From NCBI GenBank assembly GCA_040755415.1, contig JBFMAZ010000082.1:67301-131300 (forward strand): 64,000 bases of DNA, read 5' to 3'. A program made the position numbers and the translations under genes. Source of the stretch: QYQD01 sp040755415. Its GTDB lineage: Bacteria > Desulfobacterota > QYQD01. The notes beneath the pieces are model-generated. The model ran no database searches. It saw only the letters and a list, made by a program, of their open reading frames with translations, and was not told the DNA's origin. Positions within the stretch are counted from its first letter, which is position 1. Each line of letters starts with the position of its first letter. Below, piece after piece: positions 17,681 to 25,743 of this stretch.

Positions 17681-18457
17681 TTAAGCCAGACCGCCTCTCT
17701 TCTTTCTCCCCAACGCATTATCCGCTAATTCTCTGATCCAGGACTCACTACTCAAATAATAGACCTTCGGCTGAGTACCCAGCTTCTCAAGCAACCGGAA
17801 GGCCCCTGGACTTTTAATAAGTTTGGCCACAGCACTCTCCGGATCTTGCATGTTTCCGAAGGTAATCGCCCTCGTGGGACAGGCCTCAGCGCAGGCGGTC
17901 ACATATTCGCCATCCTTCAGGTCCTTCCGGCCCTCCACATAGGCCTTGTCTTTGGCCTTCTGCAAGCGGTGGTTACAGAAGCTGCATTTCTCCACCACCC
18001 CGCGCATACGCGGAGACATATCCGGGTTCAATAACTTATGCATGCCTTCCGGCCATACCGGATCCCACCAGTTGAAATAGCGGGCATGGTAAGGACAGGC
18101 TCCAACGCAATACCGGCAACCTATACACCGGGTGTAAATCTGGCTGACAATGCCTGTCAATGGATTGTAGTCCGTAGCCATGACCGGACACACTGAAACG
18201 CACGGTGTATGGTGATCGCAGTGCATACAGGGCCGCGGGATGAAAGCCACCTTTGTATTTGGAAACGGCGCGCCATTCGTCACCTTATAGACCTTCATCC
18301 AGGTAACGCTGTGGAGTTTGTCCGACTCATCCTCCCGGACATAATGGTTGTTCTCTGAAAGACAGGCTACCGTACATGCACCACAGCCCGTACACTTATC
18401 CAGGTCAATAACCATGCCATACTTTTCTTTGCTGGCGACCTCGTGATGCTCACTCAT
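17681..18457 (-). CDS. qrcC: Quinone reductase complex subunit QrcC, four-cluster Fe-S protein
   Basis: 258 residues with four cysteine groups: CTGCGACTVAC near 21, CMHCDHHTPCVSVCP near 78, CIGCRYCVGACP near 110 and CSFCNH with CAEACP near 150-180. This is the PsrB/DmsB-type arrangement. It relays electrons between the QrcB subunit and the membrane subunit. No signal peptide of its own, so it probably rides with the Tat-exported QrcB, as in related complexes. Nine bp separate it from qrcB. Confidence 0.9.
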   Translation of the reverse strand: MSEHHEVASKEKYGMVIDLDKCTGCGACTVACLSENNHYVREDESDKLHSVTWMKVYKVTNGAPFPNTKVAFIPRPCMHCDHHTPCVSVCPVMATDYNPLTGIVSQIYTRCIGCRYCVGACPYHARYFNWWDPVWPEGMHKLLNPDMSPRMRGVVEKCSFCNHRLQKAKDKAYVEGRKDLKDGEYVTACAEACPTRAITFGNMQDPESAVAKLIKSPGAFRLLEKLGTQPKVYYLSSESWIRELADNALGRKKRGGLA

Positions 18458-18466
18458 ATCTCAACC

Positions 18467-20791
18467 TCATACTTTTATAAGTTTAGCCCGCGTTCCCCAC
18501 CACACAGCCAGGCCAGTCACCGGGTCTAATTCTGGCTCGAGTACCTCATAGGCATTAACGCCTTTTCCAGTCAAAAACGGGTCATCGTTGCTATGTCCCA
18601 GTCCGAGGGGGATGCCGATAACATCCGGCATCATACCCACATCCAGGTGAACACGAACTGATAATCTTCCGGTAGGACATTGAACTGCAGCCGCATCCCC
18701 TTCAACCAGTCTCAACCGGCCGGCCGTCTCTGGATTTACCCGAACCAAAAGGTCATGTTTCTGAAGAACAGTGTTATCGATATTTTTTGTTAGATAGGGT
18801 AGCGTGTCCACTGCTCTGCGATTTGCTATATTGATATTCTCATAAGCCACTAAAAGCATCGGAAACTCTCGAGAAGCCTTCATCCAGCTTACCGGCTCAA
18901 GGTGCGGTGTCTGGCCCTGAGAATTAAATGTAAGCCCCCCGCCTCCAAATATCGGCTCCTCATACCAGCACTTCCCGGCGTTGAGACCTTCCCATAGCTC
19001 ATCTGGCGAGCCAAGCATGGCCACTTCCTGATCCCCGATCCGGCCTCGTCTGGAGGCAAAAATCCCCCCGACTTTTTCCTTAAGTAAGGCCTCAAAGTTA
19101 TCCCAGGGCAGCGAGCTACCGACGCTTCCGCCCATGGCCTTGGCCAGGGGCAGGAAGACATCTCCGGGATGCCTGGCCTCAGGTACATTAGCCAGAACGG
19201 GACGGGTCAAACTTAGGGAGGCGTAAGGAACCCGGGCTGCCGAGGTTACATCCTCCAGCCTTTCCAGATAGGAAGCAACCGGAAGAATAATATCTGCTGA
19301 GAGGGTGGTTTCATTCATGCAACTCGTAAGGGCCAACACAAAGGGCACTGTCGCCACTGCTTCCTTGAACTTATGGGCCCTGGGCAGCGCATAGCACGGA
19401 TTGGCTTCGTGGACCACCAGGGCATTAACCGCGCCACCTTTAAGCGCTGCGGTCAAGTTATGTGCCATGCCAATACTATGTTTAATCTCCCCGCCTTCCC
19501 CATCGATCCGGGGCTGGGAGAGTCCCTGCTCGGCTACCGCATCTGTTACCAACGCCGGCCAGGAACTAAACGGCACCTCCCGCTGTACAACCACCCCGCC
19601 CTTTGCGCCGATACTGCCTACCAGGGCGTTGAGACTATAGATGCTCATAAATTCTGCCAGGTTACCGGACATCACTCCCTGGCCGCGGCCATAGACCGCA
19701 ACCGCAGGCTTTGTTACGGCAAATGCACGCGCCGTATCAGCAATAATGGTCGCCGGAATGCCCGTTATATCCGAGACCTTATGGAGGTTATATTCACTCT
19801 CAAGGAGCGCCTTGAATCCTTCAAATCCCTGGCAACGCGCGACGGATGACCGGTCATATAGCCCTTCCGTAACGATGACGTTAGCCATGCCCAGGGCCAG
19901 AGCAGCCTCAGTCCCGGGCTTTACCGCCAGCCACTTATCCGCCTTGGAGGCGGTAACAGAACAGTTTGGTTCTATCTGCACCAGCGTGTGCTCGTTCGCC
20001 TCCTGCCATTTTCTAAACACCATCATGTTATGGACCGGGGCACCCCAGCCTTCCAGTAACGCCACCCCAAAAGACAGCACGAATTTGCTGTTTTCCAGGT
20101 CATAGGCCAGATGCCCGCCTGTTCCCTGCATCAATGACAGGCCTACGGTCTCAACGTCCTCCTGTGAGGGCATAGTAATTACATTGGGAGAACCATAGGC
20201 ACGGAAGAACCGCTCCATTAATTCCGCAGTCAGTCCTTTCTTGCTATCCAGAATACAGGCTACTGTATGCGGATTACCGGCTTCCCGTATTTCCCTTAAT
20301 TTTCCGGTCACTATATTAAGGGCCTCATCCCAGGTAATCTTTTTCCAGGTGGCCTCACCTTCTCCCTTGGGATTTGTCCTCTTAAGCGGAGCGGTTATAC
20401 GGTTTGCCCCGTATAGGAGCTGCAGGCCGGCTGCTCCCAGCGGGCAAATCCCTCCCTGGTTTACCGGGTGGTCAGGGTTACCGGCAATCTTAACCGCCCG
20501 CAGTGGCACCGCCGGAAGCCTGCGCCTTTGTATAAATTCTTTATGATGCCAGCCCCGCCACTCATCCCGGCCCGACTTGTCCTCAACCAGCCGCAGGGTT
20601 ATCCCGCAGCCTCCCGGACAAAGCCGGCAGGTGCTATGGACAAATGAAGACGGTCCTTTAGCTGGCTCCGGGGCCCAAAGGTCGGTAAATTTAGCTGATT
20701 CGTCGATCAGGTCCCAGGGTATGGGTGTAGCCAGGGTTCCTATCGCACCTCCGACAGCAAATTTCAGGAATCCTCTCCGATCTAATTTCAT
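18467..20791 (-). CDS. qrcB: Quinone reductase complex subunit QrcB, molybdopterin oxidoreductase family
   Basis: 774 residues. Twin-arginine signal DRRGFLK at residues 4-10 followed by a hydrophobic stretch, so it is exported folded. A cysteine set CRLCPGGC near 55-62 and GGICPLG near 115 resembles the family's N-terminal [4Fe-4S] site. The rest follows the bis-MGD enzyme fold with the C-terminal beta-barrel (DLLVRVNPETAGRLRLVEGD near 680). In characterised Qrc this subunit lacks molybdenum; whether that holds here cannot be read from sequence. Gene order and the cytochrome partner argue for Qrc rather than a polysulfide or thiosulfate reductase. Confidence 0.88.
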   Translation of the reverse strand: MKLDRRGFLKFAVGGAIGTLATPIPWDLIDESAKFTDLWAPEPAKGPSSFVHSTCRLCPGGCGITLRLVEDKSGRDEWRGWHHKEFIQRRRLPAVPLRAVKIAGNPDHPVNQGGICPLGAAGLQLLYGANRITAPLKRTNPKGEGEATWKKITWDEALNIVTGKLREIREAGNPHTVACILDSKKGLTAELMERFFRAYGSPNVITMPSQEDVETVGLSLMQGTGGHLAYDLENSKFVLSFGVALLEGWGAPVHNMMVFRKWQEANEHTLVQIEPNCSVTASKADKWLAVKPGTEAALALGMANVIVTEGLYDRSSVARCQGFEGFKALLESEYNLHKVSDITGIPATIIADTARAFAVTKPAVAVYGRGQGVMSGNLAEFMSIYSLNALVGSIGAKGGVVVQREVPFSSWPALVTDAVAEQGLSQPRIDGEGGEIKHSIGMAHNLTAALKGGAVNALVVHEANPCYALPRAHKFKEAVATVPFVLALTSCMNETTLSADIILPVASYLERLEDVTSAARVPYASLSLTRPVLANVPEARHPGDVFLPLAKAMGGSVGSSLPWDNFEALLKEKVGGIFASRRGRIGDQEVAMLGSPDELWEGLNAGKCWYEEPIFGGGGLTFNSQGQTPHLEPVSWMKASREFPMLLVAYENINIANRRAVDTLPYLTKNIDNTVLQKHDLLVRVNPETAGRLRLVEGDAAAVQCPTGRLSVRVHLDVGMMPDVIGIPLGLGHSNDDPFLTGKGVNAYEVLEPELDPVTGLAVWWGTRAKLIKV

Positions 20792-20835
20792 AGGTTAACC
20801 CTCTTCAAGACTTTTGGTTAAACGAGCTCCCAACA

Positions 20836-21426
20836 TCATTTATGACACACAAAGCAGGCGTTGCTCGTGCCTTTTTTGGCGTGACAATCCTCACACTCTT
20901 CCATGGACATGGTATCCTTGCTATAGCCGGATATTCTATAGACCTTTGCCGGAGGACTGCTGGTGGATTTGCTCATATCCTCATGGCATGCTGTGCATTC
21001 CAGTTGAGCCATCTTGACATGAGCGGCATGGGAAAAGAAGACACACAATGGCTGATAGGAATAACTAAGCCACGGGATCTCCTTGTTAGGCGTGACATAC
21101 TGTTCGACCAGCTTGGCCTCATCCGGACTCTCACCCTGCGCCGATGCATGACACTGGATGCAATTGTCCAGCCTGGGAATGCCGGTAAAGCTGCCATCTT
21201 CGCGAAACGTGTGGCAACTGTCACAGGCCAACCCCGCTCCCTCTGCACCGTGCACCTTATGATTGAAATTAATAGGTTGAGGCTTCGAAGACATGACAAT
21301 AGCCGGGTAAAGAAGCCAGCCAACCACAATGGCTACTACAAAACCAACAGCCAGCATACCTAACCCCCCGCTGGCCTGCTTGTGCCCCCCTTCTCTTCCA
21401 CCACTCGTTGCGTGCTCTTCAGACAT
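20836..21426 (-). CDS. qrcA: Quinone reductase complex subunit QrcA, membrane-anchored multihaem cytochrome c
   Basis: 196 residues from the ATG at 21426, which has GGGAGG ten bases upstream; a TTG at 21435 lies too close to that site. One transmembrane helix (about residues 23-43) anchors the protein; the rest faces the periplasm. Five CxxCH haem motifs are visible: CDSCH, CIQCH, CTACH, CEDCH and CFVCH; an extra Cys/His group (CVFFSHAAH) precedes the third and supplies at least a distal histidine. It accepts electrons from periplasmic type I cytochrome c3 fed by hydrogenases or formate dehydrogenases. First gene of the operon. Confidence 0.88.
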   Translation of the reverse strand: MSEEHATSGGREGGHKQASGGLGMLAVGFVVAIVVGWLLYPAIVMSSKPQPINFNHKVHGAEGAGLACDSCHTFREDGSFTGIPRLDNCIQCHASAQGESPDEAKLVEQYVTPNKEIPWLSYSYQPLCVFFSHAAHVKMAQLECTACHEDMSKSTSSPPAKVYRISGYSKDTMSMEECEDCHAKKGTSNACFVCHK

Positions 21427-21464
21427 CTTGGTCAAGCCTCCCCCTTATACCTTTAGCTGCGACT

Positions 21465-21493
21465 CTTTTATAACCATCCCTTATATTTGTCAA
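21465..21493 (-). promoter_or_regulatory. Promoter of the qrc operon
   Basis: On the minus strand: TTGACA (21493-21488), 17-base spacer, TAAAAG (21470-21465), 38 bp before the qrcA start. An overlapping TATAAA two bases upstream is an alternative -10. Confidence 0.6.
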
Positions 21494-21503
21494 GCGAAAT
21501 TTG

Positions 21504-21517
21504 AATGAGGCCTCATT
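21504..21517 (-). promoter_or_regulatory. Palindrome AATGAGGCCTCATT upstream of the qrc promoter
   Basis: Perfect 14-bp palindrome ending 11 bases upstream of the -35 box, an activator-like position. Candidate regulator binding site; no regulator gene is nearby. Confidence 0.45.
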
Positions 21518-21607
21518 TCGTAACCTTATAAAACAGCTTCTATTCAGCCACTAATACACAAAGACACTAAGGGTATAGAATGGTTTGGTGACTTTGTGGC
21601 TAAATAG

Positions 21608-23197
21608 CTACAAGATATCCAACAATCTCTTGTGGATATTGTCAAAACCGCCATTGGACATAATGGCAATGACATCCCCTCCCCTGGCATATTCCTTCAA
21701 AAATCCTAATATGCCGTCTGTATCAGGAAAATAATAGGCGGTCCGGCCCCGTGTCTTTAAATCCTCAACCAGGTTCCCGGAAGAGAAACGATCCTGTTCC
21801 GGGATATTCTCCAGACCAGGCGGTTCACGCACAATTATGGAATCAGCCGCATCAAATGAAAGGGCATAATCATCCTGAAATACCCTGCGCCGGCTGGAAT
21901 TGGTCCTTGGTTCAAAAACCGCTATCAAACGCCTCCCCGGATAAGCAGCCCTCAGGGCCAGAAGGGTCTCGTGCACGGCCGTAGGGTGGTGGGCAAAATC
22001 GTCGATGACCGTGACACCATTCTTTATACCCCTTACCTCCTGCCGGCGGCATACCCCCTGGAAGGAAGACAGCCCGGCCTGAATCGCCTCCGGCGCAAGG
22101 CCTATCCTGTCCAATACCGCTATGACCGCCAGGGTGTTCAGGGCATTGTGCCTGCCTATAAGCGGACTGGTGAATCTGGCATAAAATCCGCCCTCTTTTT
22201 TAACGGAAACCTTCGCTCCTTCTCCTTCAGTCAGACAATCTGTCAGGGTCCATAGCCGGTCTTTATCTTCACCTGAAAATCCCCCTGTATCCCCCTTTTC
22301 CAAAGGGGGAATTGATGAGGTATCGTCTTTTTCCAAAGAGGAGCTGAACGTATTCCCCCCTTTAGTAAAGGGGGGGGAGGGGGGATTATTTCCTTTGTCC
22401 TTTGTCCGCCGTAGGCGGATGTGTGTTTCACCGTATCCTATAACCGGGCAGGAGGCATCCTTAATAACCTCTCTTACTATCCCGTCCTCCGTATGCGCCA
22501 CCAGGACGCCTGATGAGGGGATAATCCGGACAAAACGCCGGAAGGCATCCTTTACCTCTGCCAGATCCCGGTAGATATCGGCATGATCGAACTCCACGCT
22601 GGTCAATATGGCTATGTGGGGCTGGTAGTGCAGGAACTTAGGCCCCTTATCAAAAAAGGCCGTATCGTATTCATCGCCTTCTATTACAAAATAAGGGCCC
22701 TGGCCCAGTTTATAATTGCGCCCAAACCCCTTGACGATACCCCCGATCATGAAACCAGGGTCCGACCCGGCATGTTCCAGTATGGCGGCCAGAATGGAGG
22801 CCGTAGTGGTCTTTCCATGTGTTCCGGCCACCACCAGCGGGATTTTTCCCTTTAAGAACAGGTGACTCAACGCCTGGGGAAAAGAGACAAAGGGGATCTT
22901 CTTTTCGGCCAGGCCGCGTACCTCTTCATTATCCCGGCGGATCACGTTGCCGACAATGACCAGATCAGGATGGTGATCCAGGTTATCCGGGCTATAGTCC
23001 TGAAAGATTTTGATGCCGATAGAGGCCAGAAAAGTGCTCATAGGCGGATAGACCTGGGTATCAGAACCAGTGACCTCAAGGCCTTTCTCCTTAAGCATCC
23101 CGGCCAGAGCGCCCATGCCTGTCCCGCAGATACCCATAAGATGGACACTCTGCACCTTTTCCGGCACCTTATTTAAGCTCATATCCAATTCAGACAT
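21608..23197 (-). CDS. mpl: UDP-N-acetylmuramate:L-alanyl-gamma-D-glutamyl-meso-DAP ligase (Mpl)
   Basis: 529 residues; Mpl is normally about 450-460. Mur-ligase motifs are present: GICGTGMGALAG near 23, ATP loop GTHGKTTTAS near 126, and the Mpl-type run EGDEYDTAFFDKGPKF near 175, followed by EFDHADIY. FEPRTNSSRRR near 440 is the C-terminal domain motif. The enzyme reattaches recycled murein tripeptide to UDP-MurNAc. Residues about 271-306 (PPSPPFTKGG...IPPLEKGDTGG) are encoded by a double-palindrome repeat inserted in frame between the central domain strands, which accounts for much of the excess length. A stand-alone gene. Confidence 0.9.
   Translation of the reverse strand: MSELDMSLNKVPEKVQSVHLMGICGTGMGALAGMLKEKGLEVTGSDTQVYPPMSTFLASIGIKIFQDYSPDNLDHHPDLVIVGNVIRRDNEEVRGLAEKKIPFVSFPQALSHLFLKGKIPLVVAGTHGKTTTASILAAILEHAGSDPGFMIGGIVKGFGRNYKLGQGPYFVIEGDEYDTAFFDKGPKFLHYQPHIAILTSVEFDHADIYRDLAEVKDAFRRFVRIIPSSGVLVAHTEDGIVREVIKDASCPVIGYGETHIRLRRTKDKGNNPPSPPFTKGGNTFSSSLEKDDTSSIPPLEKGDTGGFSGEDKDRLWTLTDCLTEGEGAKVSVKKEGGFYARFTSPLIGRHNALNTLAVIAVLDRIGLAPEAIQAGLSSFQGVCRRQEVRGIKNGVTVIDDFAHHPTAVHETLLALRAAYPGRRLIAVFEPRTNSSRRRVFQDDYALSFDAADSIIVREPPGLENIPEQDRFSSGNLVEDLKTRGRTAYYFPDTDGILGFLKEYARGGDVIAIMSNGGFDNIHKRLLDIL
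22278..22387. repeat. Double-palindrome repeat inserted in frame in mpl
   Basis: CCCCCTTTTCCAAAGGGGG followed 41 bases later by CCCCCCTTTAGTAAAGGGGGG, flanked by AATCCCCC and GGGGGGATT. Same layout as the intergenic copies at 9191 and 47415. It leaves the mpl frame open. Confidence 0.88.
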
Positions 23198-23227
23198 ATC
23201 TTGAGATCCTAATAATAAACGTAACAG

Positions 23228-23455
23228 GTTAGCCTTTTGTAACTTGTTCCAAATACGGTGGATTTCGTGTCCGGTGCGATTTCAAATTCGAAATCCGAAG
23301 CACGAAACCCGAAACAATATCGAATGACCAAAACCCAAAATATCAAAACGAATTCTTTCCGCTGCAGTTTGGAACATTTTGAGATTTGAGAATTTGAATT
23401 TGTTTCGAATTTCGGTATTCGAATTTCGGATTTAGCCTTTGTTCCTTTCAAAACC
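23228..23455. repeat. AT-rich wordy repeat (AATTTCGAATTTC type)
   Basis: A run of near-repeated words such as AATTCGAAATCCGAA, CGAATTTCGG, TTTGAATTTG and AAACCCGAAAC on both strands, between mpl and the phosphohexomutase. It resembles a dispersed intergenic repeat of deltaproteobacterial genomes; a related stretch is at 45460-45640. Not coding. Confidence 0.55.
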
Positions 23456-23476
23456 ATGGGTCCCTTTTGAAAAAAC

Positions 23477-25210
23477 CTAAAGTGTTACTAACAAACCTAC
23501 CTTTTTCAACAGCCCTCTTGCCGCATCGAACAGATCTTTTTTACCCTCTTCAGTACGTGCCTCCACGTAAAATCTGACCTTGCGTTCCGTCCCGGAAGGC
23601 CGGATCAAAAGCCAGCTCCCGTCTGCAAAAACCATCTTATAGCCATCGATATCTATGAGTCGGCTAATAACCTTTTCATCGGTACCGACCCTTAGCCTCG
23701 CTCCAGGTACATACTGGGATAAGGCCTTAAGGGTAGCCGATAGCCCTTCTCCTTGTTGTGATACGACCACGGCATCCCGGGCGGCATAGAAATGACCGAA
23801 CTCACCTTGTACCTCCGCCAGATACTGGCCCAGATTCCGATCGAGATGAAGGGTCATGGCCAGGGCCAGGATAAGCCCTATATAGGCGTCCTTTTCCGGG
23901 GTATGCCCCTTTATGGTAATACCGTCGCTCTCTTCAAAACAGACTACGGCCCGGTCTATAACCGGCTTAAATTCCTTAAATCCAACCTTCGGCTCAAATA
24001 CTTCTTCGCCCAATTGGGCGGCTATGGCATTGGCAAAATTGCTGGTAGCCACTGTCTTCGCCACCAGGCCCTTAATCCCTTTGACCTCGTGGAGATAATG
24101 ATAGGCCAGAGCCCCGAATTGATTCATCTCTACCTCTACCTGGCCGTCGGTAAACCGGATCCGGTCTGCATCCGGGTCCATGATAACCCCGAGTTTTAAC
24201 CTTTCCTTGCAGGCCTTGAGCGTCTCGTTTACCAGGCGCATGTTTCTGCTGGACGGCTCCGGGGCCACGCCACCAAAAGTGGGGTCATCTTCTCCGCGGA
24301 GGATAATTAAGCGACTGGTTGAAACGCCGCCCAATAGGTCTTTGATGTGCACCCGGCTGGCGCCGTGCACGCAGTCCACGGCTACCACAACATCCTCTCT
24401 CCGGCCAAACTCTTCAACTACGGCATCATAGTCAATGTGGTGAATGCCCTTGTTTTTCCTGACCAGGCCCTTCCAGGTCTCCAGGGCATTAAACAGGCTT
24501 ATGAGAGAGGAGTCAACGCCTTTCCTTACCGGCAGGTCTCCCTCTATGATCTCCTGCGCCCTCTCCTGAATAAACCTTGTAATCTCAGGCGCGGCCGGGC
24601 CGGCGTCAGCCGCATTAAACTTAAAACCGCCATACTCCAGGGGGTTGTGACTCGGGGTCAGATTGCAGGAAAAGGCCGCTGCCAACTCCACAACCGCAGC
24701 GGAAAGGACACCGGTGGTGGACTCACCGGCAAAGTGAACCCGGAAGCCGTGGGCAGTCAATACCTCTGCCACGGCCTGGGCAAATATCTCACCGCCGAAA
24801 CGATTGTCATAGCCCAGGACACAGCCCCGTTCCCTGGCCTCTTTATAGCTACCCACCCCCAGACTCGAACCCAACGCCGAACCGTTGTCCAAACTTTTGT
24901 ACATATCAACTATGGCCTGGGCCACCTGGCCTACCGACTTGACCGTCAGGTCTTTCCCGATGATGCCGCGCCAGCCCGAGGTCCCGAACTTGACCGGCGA
25001 TATGGGCCTGGCTTGCGAAGTCAGTATTTCGTCCCTGACCAGGGAATAAATAGCGTCGATCTCCTTTTGATAAAAGGCCCTGTTATCCGGATCGGTATTT
25101 CTTAACTTCACCAGTTCAGAAATAGCCGCAAAATAGTCACTCCCGCCATGATCGCCCGGCTTAATGTATTTATCTCTGATTTCTTTGCTCATACCCTCAC
25201 AGCGCATCAT
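23477..25210 (-). CDS. Alpha-D-phosphohexomutase family (phosphoglucomutase/phosphomannomutase)
   Basis: About 577 residues from the ATG at 25210, which has TTAGGGA ten bases upstream; an upstream ATG at 25285 would add 25 unlikely residues. Family motifs: GTSGWRG near 76, phosphoserine loop TPSHNPLEYGG near 187, metal loop DPDADRIRF near 340, sugar loop CFEESDGIT near 425 and phosphate-binding RPSGTERKVRFY near 545. Interconverts hexose-1-phosphate and hexose-6-phosphate; the sugar is not certain. A second family member (glmM) lies at 44065. Confidence 0.9.
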   Translation of the reverse strand: MMRCEGMSKEIRDKYIKPGDHGGSDYFAAISELVKLRNTDPDNRAFYQKEIDAIYSLVRDEILTSQARPISPVKFGTSGWRGIIGKDLTVKSVGQVAQAIVDMYKSLDNGSALGSSLGVGSYKEARERGCVLGYDNRFGGEIFAQAVAEVLTAHGFRVHFAGESTTGVLSAAVVELAAAFSCNLTPSHNPLEYGGFKFNAADAGPAAPEITRFIQERAQEIIEGDLPVRKGVDSSLISLFNALETWKGLVRKNKGIHHIDYDAVVEEFGRREDVVVAVDCVHGASRVHIKDLLGGVSTSRLIILRGEDDPTFGGVAPEPSSRNMRLVNETLKACKERLKLGVIMDPDADRIRFTDGQVEVEMNQFGALAYHYLHEVKGIKGLVAKTVATSNFANAIAAQLGEEVFEPKVGFKEFKPVIDRAVVCFEESDGITIKGHTPEKDAYIGLILALAMTLHLDRNLGQYLAEVQGEFGHFYAARDAVVVSQQGEGLSATLKALSQYVPGARLRVGTDEKVISRLIDIDGYKMVFADGSWLLIRPSGTERKVRFYVEARTEEGKKDLFDAARGLLKKVGLLVTL

Positions 25211-25312
25211 TATATAATTATCCCTAACAGATTTTTCAATATTGTCCAAAGCTAACCACAGGGACACAGAGAAAAAATAGGTCATTTCCTATTACCAATT
25301 TCATTACCTAAT

Positions 25313-25516
25313 TCATTCGGTATTACCCAATTCCCAGATTTCAGTCTTACGCCATTTTACATTCTGGCCTCGGGTAATACATTCCTCTCCCAAATCCGAC
25401 AGATACCAAGCCGTGGATGCCGGAATGGTTTCGAATTTTTCAGAAAAAAGCCGCAAGGTCATCATCCCTCGTTTCCTGCCTTTCGTGTGTTTCGTAGTCT
25501 CTTCATAAGTCCTCAC
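25313..25516 (-). pseudogene. Possible Fic-like fragment
   Basis: 67-residue frame with a short motif FETIPASTAWYLSDLGE that recalls the linker/N-terminal part of some Fic-family proteins; the flanks (TTKHTKGRK...) are low complexity. Fic genes often accompany type I restriction loci such as the one beginning at 25744, which is why I mention it. Identification is weak. The rest of 25286-25743 shows no gene. Confidence 0.25.
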
Positions 25517-25743
25517 CCCTAACAGATTATCCTATTCCTCAGCTCAATTTCGGCTCATTTTTGGCTCATCAGCGGCGCACGGAACGCTTCTGAGATTATA
25601 AGCCACCATAGATTTCTTCTTAAATAATGGTCAGGCCAACTCGAATCCCACCCGCCCCTGGCGGACACCTCGGGGTGCCCGAAGAGTATAAACTTATGAA
25701 CGAATGAGTGTCCCCAAATACCCACTCTTTTTATTATGAAACC

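Noticed and set aside
23209..23457. 82-codon minus-strand frame between mpl and the phosphohexomutase
   Set aside because: Its residues follow the AT-rich repeat words (NSNSQI, RASDFEFEI), as often seen when intergenic repeats are translated.
25631..25665. Sequence CAACTCGAATCCCACCCGC resembling the T-arm end of a tRNA
   Set aside because: No acceptor, D or anticodon arm can be folded around it, so a tRNA or attachment site cannot be supported.
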